From Marinibacterium sp050389775 (GTDB lineage Bacteria; Pseudomonadota; Alphaproteobacteria; Rhodobacterales; Rhodobacteraceae), in contig NZ_CP177144.1 in NCBI RefSeq assembly GCF_050389775.1, positions 3,472,001 to 3,536,000 of the forward strand: 64,000 bases of DNA, in the 5' to 3' direction. Of the stretch, positions 1 through 10,100 are shown in pieces. The notes below the pieces were generated by a model, which saw only the letters and a program-made list of their open reading frames with translations, was not told the origin of the DNA and made no database searches. The position numbers were made by a program, and so were the translations under genes. Position 1 is the first letter of the stretch. The number at the start of each line of letters is the position of its first letter.

Positions 1-138
1 CGCACCGCCCCCATCCGCCACCGCCCCGCGCCCCCATCCCCCCGGGTCACCCGCCCGATTTTTCGTTGCGCATCCGCCCAAAACCCTCACAATAAATGCC
101 AAATACCAGACCCGCAGAGGGCATCCTTGGGAGGACAG

Positions 139-1332
139 ATGAACAAGATCGCCGCCATGGCGCTGCTTGCCAGCGCCGCAACGACCGCCGTCACGGCCCC
201 GGCCCGGGCCGATGACGTCCGCATCGGCTTTGTCACCACGCTGACCACCGGCGCCGCCGTCATCGGCAACGACATGAAGAACGCCGTCGACCTGGCCATG
301 GACCATCTCGGCGGCAAGGCCGGGGACAGCACGCTGGAGATCATCTTCGGCGATGACGGCTTTGCCCCCGAGACCGGCAAGCAGGTCACCGACAAGCTGG
401 TCAAGCAGGACGATGTCGATTTCGTCGCCGGCTACATCTGGAGCCACGTCCTGCTGGCCTCGCGCAAGACCGTGCTGGACGCCGACAAGTTCCTGGTCTC
501 GGCCAATGCCGGGCCCAGCCAGATCGCGGGCAAGCTCTGCGACGAGAATTTCTTCTCGACCTCCTGGCAGAACGACCAGGTGCCGATGGCCATGGGCGAG
601 GTGCTCAACCGCCAGGGCGTCAGCTCACTTTATGTCATGGCGCCCAATTATGCCGCCGGCAAGAACATGGTCTCGGGCATCGAACGCACCTTCGAAGGCG
701 AGATCGTCGGCAAGGACCTGACCAAGTGGGGCGCCGATGCCCAGCTGGACTTCTCGGCCGAACTGGCCAAGGCCCGGGCCAGCGGGGCCGACGGGCTCTT
801 TGTCTTCTATCCCGGTGCCGCCGGCGGGGCCTTTATCCGCCAATACGACCAGGCCGGGCTGAAGGACGAGCTGCCGCTCTACTCGGTCTTCACCGTCGAC
901 GCCCTGTCGCTGCCCAAGCTGCAGGAAGCCGATTTCCAGGCCGTGCTGGGCAGCCGGTCGACCCTGCAATGGGATCCCTCGCTGGAAAACCCGGCCAACG
1001 CGAAATTCGTCAGCGATTACAAGGCAAAGTACGGCGGCTACCCGTCTTATTACGGCGCCCAGGCCTATGATGCCATCATGCTGATCGCCTCGGCCGTCGA
1101 GGCCGTGGGCGGCGACATGGACAACAAGGACGGCATCCGCGCCGCGCTCGAAGCCGCCGATTTCGACTCCGTCCGGGGCAATTTCGCCTTTGGCACCAAC
1201 CACATGCCCGTGCAGAACTTCTACCTGCGCGAAGTGGTCATCGACGAGGACGGCACCTGGACCACGCAGGTCGTCGAAACCGTCTACGAAGACGCCGTCG
1301 ACCCCTATGCGGCCGAGTGCAAGATGAAGTGA
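139..1332 (+). CDS. ABC transporter periplasmic substrate-binding protein, branched-chain amino acid/aromatic acid type
   Basis: Periplasmic solute-binding protein (397 aa) of the type 1 (LivJ-like) fold, which captures the substrate for the importer encoded immediately downstream. The N-terminus has a typical Sec signal peptide ending near an AxA site (about residues 1-23), and the mature part opens with VRIGFVTTLTTGAA, the usual first strand and loop of this family. The ATG at 139 is chosen because a GGGAGG Shine-Dalgarno lies 5-10 bases upstream; an in-frame TTG at 127 would place the ribosome site inside the gene. The gene is followed after 90 bp by two LivH/LivM-like permeases and two ATPases in the order J-H-M-G-F. 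The ligand cannot be read from sequence; members of this subgroup also bind amides, urea or aromatic acids. Confident on family, not on substrate. Confidence 0.9.
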   Translation: MNKIAAMALLASAATTAVTAPARADDVRIGFVTTLTTGAAVIGNDMKNAVDLAMDHLGGKAGDSTLEIIFGDDGFAPETGKQVTDKLVKQDDVDFVAGYIWSHVLLASRKTVLDADKFLVSANAGPSQIAGKLCDENFFSTSWQNDQVPMAMGEVLNRQGVSSLYVMAPNYAAGKNMVSGIERTFEGEIVGKDLTKWGADAQLDFSAELAKARASGADGLFVFYPGAAGGAFIRQYDQAGLKDELPLYSVFTVDALSLPKLQEADFQAVLGSRSTLQWDPSLENPANAKFVSDYKAKYGGYPSYYGAQAYDAIMLIASAVEAVGGDMDNKDGIRAALEAADFDSVRGNFAFGTNHMPVQNFYLREVVIDEDGTWTTQVVETVYEDAVDPYAAECKMK

Positions 1333-1422
1333 CGCCCCGGCGTCGCCCCCAATGACACATGACAGGCGCGGCCGGCCCCGGCGTTCCGCCCGGCCGCGCC
1401 CTGCCACCGAGAGCCTGATCCC

Positions 1423-2343
1423 TTGGACCCGACCCTCTTTTTCATCCAGCTTCTCAACGGGCTTCAGCTGGGCCTGCTGCTGTTCCTCGTGGCCTCGGGG
1501 CTGACGCTGGTCTTCGGCATCCTCGATTTCGTCAACCTGGCCCATGCCTCGCTCTACATGCTGGGCGCCTTCATCTGCGCCTCGCTGACTTTGTGGACCG
1601 GGCATTTCCTGCTGGGCGTGCTGCTGGCCCTGCCGGTCACGGCGGTGATCGGGCTGCTGGTCGAACGGCTGGTCGCCCGGCCGCTCTATGACCGCGACCA
1701 TCTCGACCAGGTCCTGGCCACCTTCGGGCTGATCCTGGTCATCGACACCCTGGCCCAGATGATCTGGGGCCCGGCGGGCATTGCCGTGCCACTGCCCGGC
1801 TGGCTGCAGGGCCAGGTCCGCCTGGGCGCGCTGACCCTGCCCAGTTTTCGCCTGCTGATCATCGGCGCCGGGCTGGCCGCCGCGGCGGGGCTGTTCTGGC
1901 TGGTCAACCGGACCCGGCTGGGCATGCTGATCCGGGCCGGAGCCTCGAACCGCACCATGGTCGCGGCCCTGGGTATCGACATCCAGATGCTGTTCTCGCT
2001 GGTCTTCGCCCTGGGCGCCGTGCTGGCCGGGCTGGCCGGCATGCTGATCGCGCCGATCACCGAAGCCTCGATCGGCATGGGCAATTCGGTGATCATCACG
2101 GCCTTTGTCGTGATCATCGTGGGCGGCATCGGCTCGATGAAAGGCGCCTTCATCGCCGCGCTGATGATCGGGCTGATCGACACGCTGGGCCGGTCCTTCC
2201 TCGATGACCTCTTCAAGCTGGTCATGTCGGCCGAAGCCGCCGAAACCTCGGCCCCGGCGATCTCGGCCATGCTGATCTACATCATCAAGGCCGCCGTGCT
2301 GGCCTTTCGGCCGGCCGGGCTGTTTCCGCCGCGGATGCGCTGA
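1423..2343 (+). CDS. Branched-chain amino acid-type ABC transporter permease (LivH-like)
   Basis: Inner-membrane permease of 306 aa, made almost entirely of hydrophobic helices, of the LivH family that forms the translocation path together with LivM. The start GLQLGLLLFLVASGLTLVFG, followed by a segment with NLAHASLYMLGAF, is the family signature. The start codon is a TTG at 1423 with a GAGAG-type ribosome site about 10 bases upstream; no ATG fits better. Its TGA overlaps the ATG of the next gene by one base (TGATG), implying translational coupling. The substrate follows the binding protein upstream and is unknown. Confidence 0.9.
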   Translation: MDPTLFFIQLLNGLQLGLLLFLVASGLTLVFGILDFVNLAHASLYMLGAFICASLTLWTGHFLLGVLLALPVTAVIGLLVERLVARPLYDRDHLDQVLATFGLILVIDTLAQMIWGPAGIAVPLPGWLQGQVRLGALTLPSFRLLIIGAGLAAAAGLFWLVNRTRLGMLIRAGASNRTMVAALGIDIQMLFSLVFALGAVLAGLAGMLIAPITEASIGMGNSVIITAFVVIIVGGIGSMKGAFIAALMIGLIDTLGRSFLDDLFKLVMSAEAAETSAPAISAMLIYIIKAAVLAFRPAGLFPPRMR

Positions 2344-3464
2344 TGGGCCGGCGCATCCTGACAATCGCGGTTCTGGCCGCACTGGCCGTGCTGCCGCCGG
2401 TCTTTCACCTGACCGGCCAGGCGTTTTACCTGGACCTGGCCACGCGGCTGGTCATCCTGGCCATGGCCGCCGTGTCGCTGAACCTGATCCTGGGGTACGG
2501 CGGCATGATCTCCTTCGGCCATGCGGCCTTTGTCGGGCTGGGGGCCTATGCCGTGGGCATCCCGGCCCATCACTGGCTCTATGACGCGACCGGCGACTGG
2601 GCCGTGTCGGGCCTGGCCCAGATCCCGCTGGCCATGGGCGTGACGTCCCTCTTTGCCCTGCTGACCGGGCTGATCTGCCTGCGCACGCGGGGGGTGCATT
2701 TCATCATGATCACCATGGCCTTTGGCCAGATGGTCTATTACCTCATCGTGTCGGTCGAGGCCTATGGCGGCGACGACGGGCTGGTCATCGACACGCGCAG
2801 CCAGCTGCCCGGGCTCGATCTCGACGATCCGCTGCAGCTTTACGGGCTGGCCTATGTCTCGCTGCTGCTGGTCATGGGGCTGGTCCGGCTGATCACCCGG
2901 TCGCGCTTTGGCATGGTGCTGCAAGGTGCCCGGGGCAACGACGAGCGCCTGCGCACGCTGGGCTTCGACACCTATGCCTACCGGCTGACGGCCTATGTCA
3001 TCTCGGGCGCGATCTGTGGGTATGCCGGCGCGCTGCTGGGCAATTTCACGACGTTCATCTCGCCGGACATGATGGATTGGACCCGGTCGGGCGAGCTGAT
3101 GTTCATGGTCATCCTGGGCGGAGCCGGCACGGCGCTGGGGCCGGTTCTGGGGGCCACGGCCTTTATCGTGCTCGAAGAGGTGCTGTCGTCGCTGACCGTG
3201 CATTGGCACCTGCCCTTCGGCCTGCTGCTGATCGGCGTGGTGCTCTTTGCCCGGGGCGGGCTGCTGGGTCTGCTCGGCCGGATCGGTGGGCGGGATGACG
3301 GCGCGGCGGACAACCCGGGCAACGGTCGGGACGACGGACAAGAAGACAGGCGCGGCGACCGGCAAAACGACACTTCGGGGGACGGACAAGGCGACGGGCA
3401 TGCGAATGGCCCCGCCGCCCGGACCGATGGCACCCGCGGCACTGACGCGGAGGACGGGCGATGA
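2343..3464 (+). CDS. Branched-chain amino acid-type ABC transporter permease (LivM-like) with hydrophilic tail
   Basis: Second permease subunit (373 aa). The LivM signature LNLILGYGGMISFGHAAFVG lies near residues 42-61, and about eight to ten hydrophobic helices extend to residue 310. The last 55-60 residues are an unusual hydrophilic, disordered tail rich in Gly, Asp, Arg and Asn that LivM proteins normally lack. The tail is in frame up to the ATG of the ATPase gene, with which this gene overlaps by 4 bp (ATGA), so it may have arisen by loss of an earlier stop. The core domain is secure; any function of the tail is unknown. Confidence 0.88.
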   Translation: MGRRILTIAVLAALAVLPPVFHLTGQAFYLDLATRLVILAMAAVSLNLILGYGGMISFGHAAFVGLGAYAVGIPAHHWLYDATGDWAVSGLAQIPLAMGVTSLFALLTGLICLRTRGVHFIMITMAFGQMVYYLIVSVEAYGGDDGLVIDTRSQLPGLDLDDPLQLYGLAYVSLLLVMGLVRLITRSRFGMVLQGARGNDERLRTLGFDTYAYRLTAYVISGAICGYAGALLGNFTTFISPDMMDWTRSGELMFMVILGGAGTALGPVLGATAFIVLEEVLSSLTVHWHLPFGLLLIGVVLFARGGLLGLLGRIGGRDDGAADNPGNGRDDGQEDRRGDRQNDTSGDGQGDGHANGPAARTDGTRGTDAEDGR

Positions 3465-4200
3465 GCCTTCTCGACATCCGCGGCCTGCACAAGAGTTTCG
3501 GCGGCATCCGGGCCACCGACGATCTGACCCTGGCCGTGGCCGAGGGCGAGCTGCATGCCGTGATCGGGCCCAACGGGGCGGGCAAGACCACGCTGGTTTC
3601 GCAGCTGAGCGGGCTGCAATATCCCGATGCCGGCACGATCACCTTCGCCGGCCGCGACATCACCCGCCTGCCCGCCCATCGCCGGTCGCGGCTGGGCATG
3701 GCCCGGTCCTTCCAGGTGACCTCGTTGGTCATGGACATGTCGGTGCTCGACAACGTCGCCCTGGCCGTGCAGGCCCGCCAGGGCAGTTCGTTCCGCTTCC
3801 TGCGCCCGGCCCGGTCGATCCCCGCCCTGCGCGATCCGGCCCGGGCCCTGCTGGAGCGGGTCGGGCTGGGGGCCAGGGCCGACATGCCGACCTCGGCGCT
3901 GTCGCATGGCGAACACCGCAGCCTGGAAATCGCCATTGCCCTCGCCGCCGAAGCCCGCCTGATGCTGCTCGACGAGCCGATGGCCGGGCTGGGCACCGAG
4001 GAGGCCGCCGCCATGGTCGAGCTGCTGCGCGGGATCAAGGGCCGGCAGGCCATCCTGCTGATCGAACATGACATGGATGCGGTCTTTGCCCTGGCCGACC
4101 GGATCTCGGTACTGGTCTACGGCCATGTCATCGCCACCGGCACGCCCGAAGAGATCCGCGGCAATGCCCGCGTGCGCGAGGCCTACCTGGGAGAGGACGC

Positions 4201-4207
<7 letters not shown>
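3461..4207 (+). CDS. ABC transporter ATP-binding protein (LivG-like)
   Basis: Cytoplasmic ATPase of 248 aa. The Walker A motif GPNGAGKTT is at residues 37-45, the signature region reads SHGEHRSLEIAIALA and Walker B reads LMLLDEPMAGL; the switch His is in LLIEHDMDAVF. The signature SHGEHR deviates from the usual LSxGxQ, as is common in LivG proteins. Starts at an ATG overlapping the permease stop by 4 bp and ends 7 bp inside the next ATPase gene. It supplies ATP hydrolysis for the importer together with LivF. Confidence 0.92.
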
Positions 4208-4891
<684 letters not shown>

Positions 4892-4902
<11 letters not shown>

Positions 4903-4933
4903 GGGGGCCGATTGGGGGTGTGAGGGGGCCGAT
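4892..4933 (+). repeat. 21-bp exact tandem duplication spanning the LivF-like stop codon
   Basis: Two abutting identical 21-bp copies (4892-4912 and 4913-4933) begin with TGGGGGTGTGA. Each contains an in-frame TGA, so the duplication added a second stop codon without changing the protein. Confidence 0.95.
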
Positions 4934-4971
4934 GACGGGCCGCGTTGCAGGCTGCCCGAGGGCGGGCTCTT

Positions 4972-4990
4972 CGGGCCGGGGTCCGGCCCG
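4972..4990. terminator. Terminator-like hairpin between convergent genes
   Basis: Perfect 8-bp GC stem CGGGCCGG / CCGGCCCG with a 3-base loop, in the 109-bp gap between the importer operon (+) and the last T6SS-cluster gene (-). There is no T-run, but position and symmetry suit a bidirectional terminator. Confidence 0.5.
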
Positions 4991-5011
4991 TCTCGCAGCC
5001 GACGGCCGGGA

Positions 5012-5722
5012 TCAGTCGGGCCGCACCTCGCGCACGCTCAATCCGCGCGAGACCATCGAGAAATCAAAGGCTTCGCGCGCATAGACCCCGTGGCGGAACG
5101 AAAACGTCTGGCTGCGCGGCGGCTCGGGATCGCCGGGCACGTAGACCCCGTAAAGCTCCTGGCGGCCGTCGAGGTAGAGCGTCGTCTCGAACCCGCCATG
5201 GCCGTCGAAATTGACCAGGATCTCCAGCAGGTGTTCCGTGCCGTCGCGCCGGATCACCCGTTCGGACGGCGCCAGCGTCGTCACCCGCGTCACGCAGCCC
5301 CGCGTCCTGGGTTCGGGCACGCCGGAGACAAAGCGCATCTGGCCGTTTTCGGTCACGTTGACCTTGAGCGGCGCCGTGCAGCCCTTGCGCCCGTCGCTGA
5401 TGCGGAAGAGGTCGAAGGGTTCGAAACGGCCCGACCGGAAGGTCAGCATCGTCGAGAACAGCCAGGCCCCGCGCGTGGTGGCCTTGACCTTGCGCGTGGT
5501 GATCTCGCTGCGCTGGCCGTCGCGGATGCTGCCGCCCGAGCCCGGGCAGAAATCGCGGCTGGGCGCGAAATGCCAATCGGTCCCCTCCTTGCGCACCGCG
5601 CCCTTGTCGGCGCCACAGGCCACGCGCCAGTCGTTGAGCAGCTGCGCCCGTGCCGGAACACCGAGGCCGGCGCCGGCCAGGGCCACCAGGACAAGCGCCA
5701 TCAGCGCCGGAACTCGTTTCAC
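5012..5722 (-). CDS. Exported protein of unknown function, last gene of the T6SS run
   Basis: 236-aa protein with a clear Sec signal peptide (KR at residues 2-3, hydrophobic core, PARAQ cleavage region near residue 26), hence periplasmic or secreted. The GTG at 5722 is chosen because it overlaps the stop of the phosphatase gene as GTGA; a longer upstream reading would run through that gene. The mature part has several Cys (including pairs able to form disulfides), a QRSEIT segment, and many beta-strand-like stretches such as LLEILVNFDGHGGFETTLYL. This vaguely resembles jelly-roll polysaccharide lyases (an RSE motif), but the catalytic residues cannot be confirmed. Its place after pppA suggests a T6SS-linked envelope role, possibly cell-wall access or an effector. 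Function unknown. Confidence 0.7.
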   Translation of the reverse strand: MKRVPALMALVLVALAGAGLGVPARAQLLNDWRVACGADKGAVRKEGTDWHFAPSRDFCPGSGGSIRDGQRSEITTRKVKATTRGAWLFSTMLTFRSGRFEPFDLFRISDGRKGCTAPLKVNVTENGQMRFVSGVPEPRTRGCVTRVTTLAPSERVIRRDGTEHLLEILVNFDGHGGFETTLYLDGRQELYGVYVPGDPEPPRSQTFSFRHGVYAREAFDFSMVSRGLSVREVRPD

Positions 5723-6438
5723 AATACGTCCACCACGATTACGGAAATGTTGTCGGCCCCGCCGCCCGACAGGGCCACCGACACCAGGTGATCGGTGACC
5801 GTTTCGATGGGCATCTCGCCCAGGGCCTTTTCCAGCATGCCAAAGGTCGCATACTTGGTCAGCCCGTCGGAACACAGCAGGAAGCGGTCGCCTTTCTCGG
5901 TCTCGCCGCGCACCTTGTCCAGCTCGACCGTCTCACCCACGCCGACGGCCCGGGTGATGGCGTTGGAATGCGGGTGCTGTTCGGCCTCGTCCCAGGTCAT
6001 GGTGCCGGCCTCGACAAAGACGGCCACGGCCGAATGATCCTTGGTCAGCATCTCGATCCGACCGCCGCGCAGACGGTAGATGCGGCTGTCACCGGCCCAG
6101 AGCGCGACGAAATGGCCATTGGCCATCATCAGCGCGGCCACCGTTGCCCCGATCACGCCCCGGCCGCGGCTGTCGGCCTCGCGGGTGATCATGTCATGGG
6201 CCCGGGCGATGGCATCGCGCAGCGCCTGCATGCGCGCCGCGGGGTCCAGGCCTTCGGGGATGGCCGCGATCGTGTCGGCGATCAGCCCCGAGGCAAAATC
6301 CCCGGCCTCGTGCCCGCCCATGCCATCGGACACGACCCAGATCGCCTGGTCGGGCAGCGCCAGCACGGCGTCTTCGTTCACCTTGCGGCGCAGGCCCACA
6401 TGGGTGCGGGCATTGTAGCGATAATCAGATGCGCTCAC
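5719..6438 (-). CDS. pppA: PP2C-type serine/threonine phosphatase of the T6SS
   Basis: 239-aa cytoplasmic metal-dependent phosphatase. PP2C motifs are present in order: RxxNEDA near residues 18-23, VSDGMGGHEAGDFAS near residues 36-50, WAGDSRIYRL, and LCSDGLTKY with the metal-binding Asp; a final GGADNISVIVV closes the domain. In known T6SSs PppA removes phosphate from the FHA protein that PpkA has phosphorylated, switching secretion off. Both partners are encoded here (FHA protein at 13626-15407, kinase at 47391-49676). Start is a GTG overlapping the tagF stop by 4 bp (GTGA). Confidence 0.92.
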   Translation of the reverse strand: MSASDYRYNARTHVGLRRKVNEDAVLALPDQAIWVVSDGMGGHEAGDFASGLIADTIAAIPEGLDPAARMQALRDAIARAHDMITREADSRGRGVIGATVAALMMANGHFVALWAGDSRIYRLRGGRIEMLTKDHSAVAVFVEAGTMTWDEAEQHPHSNAITRAVGVGETVELDKVRGETEKGDRFLLCSDGLTKYATFGMLEKALGEMPIETVTDHLVSVALSGGGADNISVIVVDVL

Positions 6439-7109
6439 GCACCGACCTCCTCGTTCCAGGGCGCCGCCGCAGGGTCGAAGAGCGCCGGGACCTCAGCCTT
6501 TCCAGGCAAGCCCGTGCAGAGCATCATGCGGGTCACCCCGTCCAGCTCTGCCGACCACAGGCTTTGTCCACCCGCGATCGCTCCGACATGCGCGGCCGCC
6601 AATCCGGCCTGAAGAGGACTTGCCCCGATCCCAATTACTGTCTGCCCCGCCCGGGTCAGCCTTGTCAACGCTGACGGGACTATCGGCGCGGGAAGCGCGC
6701 CCAGCCCCTCGCCCAGCCGGTCGCGCGTCATCCCGTCGTCAAGCGCGGCCAGGGCCAGGTCCTCCATCGCGGCAAATAGCCCGTCATTGGCGAAATGCAA
6801 CGGACCGGCCGGCTGGCGGCCGACCCCGCCGACCAGGGTCAGCGGAAAGCGCCGGCCGACCCGGTCGACCGAGGGCATGACCACGCCCAGCACGGCCTGC
6901 GGCCCGGCCAGCCCCGGGGCCAGGGTAAAGCGCCAGATCGGCGCCTGCATGTAAAGCCCGTCCCACCCCGGCCCATGGGCGGCCTGCCCGGTCAGCATGG
7001 CCTGTTGCACCCAGCCGTCCCAGGGTTCGACAAACCCCGCGGGCGGGCCCAGGCGAAAGAAATCGCCGACCGCCGGCATCTTGCCGAATGCGCCGAAACC
7101 TGCCGTCAT
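6435..7109 (-). CDS. tagF: T6SS-associated protein TagF (ImpM family)
   Basis: 224-aa cytoplasmic protein. The N-terminal GKMPAVGDFFRLG is the family hallmark, followed by WDGWVQQAM and an RFTLAPG segment. TagF is known as a post-translational repressor of T6SS assembly acting with the FHA protein. The ATG at 7109 overlaps the tssM stop by one base (TGATG). Flanked by tssM and pppA, a classical order. Confidence 0.9.
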   Translation of the reverse strand: MTAGFGAFGKMPAVGDFFRLGPPAGFVEPWDGWVQQAMLTGQAAHGPGWDGLYMQAPIWRFTLAPGLAGPQAVLGVVMPSVDRVGRRFPLTLVGGVGRQPAGPLHFANDGLFAAMEDLALAALDDGMTRDRLGEGLGALPAPIVPSALTRLTRAGQTVIGIGASPLQAGLAAAHVGAIAGGQSLWSAELDGVTRMMLCTGLPGKAEVPALFDPAAAPWNEEVGA

Positions 7110-10100
7110 CACAGCGACTTGGGGCAGCTGAACTTGGCCAGCGCCGGCAGGGCAAAGGGGTTGAGGACCGACCCCGATTGCAGCTGGAAGATGGCGATGC
7201 GCCCGCCGACATTGAAAATCACGCGCTTGCGGTCGGACACGTTGGTGCGGCGCACCTCGGCGGCGTCGAGCAGGCGGAACCAGGCCCAGGGACCGTTGCG
7301 GTCGAGCACGCTTTCGGTGGTGTTGCGCGACGGCTCGAAGGTCACCCGCGCCGACCCCACCGCGCCGGGCCAGGTTACGGCCGTCGGCGGCGGCTGGCCC
7401 GAGCGCTGGTCGAACTCGACGTTCTGCCCGTCGATCGACAGCACGACCGAGCGGGCCTTGGGATCCAGCGCCTCGGGCGTGATCTGGAACTGGACCAGCG
7501 GCGTGGCATTGCCGTTGAAGAAGGCATCGCGGATCTCGGCGGCGTTCTGGAACTGCTCCAGCACCTGTTGCGAGATGCCCAGGTCGACATCGTTGACCCG
7601 CTTCCAGCTCCAGGGCCGGGTCCGGGTGTCGACATAGCGGAAGAGGTTGTCGGTGAAGAACCCGTCGATCAGCCCGCCCGGGGCGAAGAGCCGGGTGAAA
7701 TCCTGCAGCGCCACGTCGGCCCGGGCCCGGCGGGCAAAGGGATAGCGGTCGGTCAGGGCCTGTTCGCAGAAGGGCAGCACGTTGGCCTGCCACTTGGCAT
7801 TCATCGAGGCCCGCGTGCCATCGGCCGCAATGCCCGACGACCCGGCGACGATCTGGGTGGCCCAGCGGGGCACCGGCCCTTCCAGCCGGGCGGCGGTCTG
7901 CTGAAAGACTTGGATCGCCTCGCCGGTCTGGCTGCCCGATGTCACGCCCGAAAAGGACATGTTCTGCAGCTCCTTGTAGACCTCGTTGAGGATCGACAGC
8001 AGCTCGTCGAGCTGCGAGCCCTGCCCCTGTGGCCGGGCGACCATCTGGTGCAGCCACGAGAACCGCTCCTCGACATAGGCCCCGGGCGGCGGCAGCGGCT
8101 CGCCCGTGGGGCTCGTCGCGGTTTCCATCAGCGCGCCCAGCAGGATCTGGCCCTGCATCGACAGCGCGGCCTGGCTTTCGATCGAGATGATCCGGTCCAG
8201 CCCTTCGCTGACCGCCTCGTTGTTCAACGCCGAACGGTCCTCGGTCAGCCGCGTCTCGCGCGAGATCTCGGTCAGGATGTTGCGGATCGGAGAGGTCGAA
8301 CCGGACAGCACGTTGGTGACCTCGACCGCATGGACCAGGCTTTCCATCGGGATGATGTCGAGGTCGGCCAGCAGGGTGTCATAGCGGGTGATGAAATCGT
8401 TGTAGTAAAGATCCAGCACATCGCGCGACAGGGCCAGCAGGGCGTTCTGGTTTTCCAGCAGCGCCCCCTGTTCGCCCAGCACCCAGGCCTCGGATTGCAC
8501 CCGTTCGGCCACGCTGACGGCTTCGGGCAGGAAGACATCGTAGAACCCGTCATAGGTAAAGATGCCCTCGATCCCCGCGTTCAGCGGCGCGCCCGACGAC
8601 CGGGCCATGGCCCGGGCCACGGCCGGCCCACCCACGTCGGTGATGCGCCAGTCGGGCAGCGAGGTGGCCTTTTCCGAGGCGATGATGCCGTTATAGACCC
8701 TCTGGGCCAGGGGCAGCTGGGTCAGCACAGATTGGACCTGTTCGACCAGCGGCCCGTTCAGGGCGATCTCTTGCATCGGCTGCGACAGCAGCGCGCCCAG
8801 GTGGACCCCCAGGTCGGTGCGCAGCTGGGCCCGGGCCGGGCCGCGATAGGCAAAGTCCCAGTCGTCGGTCAGCCATTGTTCGACCAGGTCGGCGTTCATC
8901 GGCCCCTGCAGGCCCAGCATCAGGTAGATCTTGAGCGCCTCGAAAAGCAGCTCGGGATCGTTCATGTTCGCCGTCATCTGCTCTTCGAGCCGCAGCAGCA
9001 GGCGCGGCAGGAACCGCTGGTTGAGCGCCGCGCGATAGGTCTGGGCGGCCTGGGTGCCGATGACCTCGCCCCGGTAAAGCCCCCAGGTCAGCGCGCGGTC
9101 GGGCTCGGGCGCGGTGACGGCCGGGTTGCCCGGCAGGTCACGCAGCTGGTTCAGCGCGTCGACCACCGGCGGCAGGTCGGTGTCGCTGACCGGGCTGCCC
9201 GGCAGGGTGGCCGCGGCCGCCGAATAGGCCGCCACGTGATCGCCCGCATCGGTGATCAGCGCGACATTGCCCAGGTAGCTGCGCGCCCAGAGCGCGCCGG
9301 TGGTCAGGGCAATGATCACGGTCGCCGCGATGGCCCCGGCCCGGGCCCAGCGATAGCGCCGCTCGACCTTGTCATCGGCCGACACCAGCCCGGCCTCGGG
9401 GAACATCACCCCGTCGAAAACCCGGGTCAGGAAATAGGACCGGCCAGTGCCCTGCCCCGTGCCGATGGCCTGGCGCCCGATGCCGAAAGTCTGGGCCATC
9501 GACAGCATCAGCCGGTCGATCGGCGTGCCTTCCTGGGTGCCAGAGGTGAAATAGACCCCGCGCAGCATCTGGCGGGTTTCATAGCGGTTGTCCTGAAACA
9601 CCTCGCCCAGGAAGCTGCGGGCCACCCCGCGCATCGAGGCCACCTGCCCCGGGAAACCCGCCACCAGCGCCCGGCGCTGGGGATCGGTCTCGCCCTGCAT
9701 GCGTTCCAGCAGCTGGGCGTTGAGCTGGCCCAGCAGACGGGCGAATTCACCGTCGAAATGGCCCATCGGCCCTTCGTCCGTCGCCCCGGCATTGAGCGGC
9801 AGGGTAAAGCCCCAGACCTGTTCGCGCTCTTCCTTGCCGAGGATGTCATAGTATTCGGCAAAGCCCGCGATCAGGTCGGCCTTGGTGAACAGCACGTAGA
9901 CCGGAAAGCGCACGCCCAGCTGTTCGCGCAACTCGTGCAGCCGGCGGCGCACGGCCTGGGCATGGGCCTTTTGCGTCAGCTCGTCCTGCAGGTAGAGATC
10001 GCTGAGGCTGATCGCCACGATGGCCCCGTTGACCGGCTGGCGCGGGCGGTATTTCTTGAGCAGGCCCAGGAAGCCCAGCCAGGCCTTGTTGTCGGCCTCG

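Noticed and set aside
127..138. TTG at 127 as the start of the first binding protein
   Set aside because: It overlaps the Shine-Dalgarno that serves the ATG at 139.
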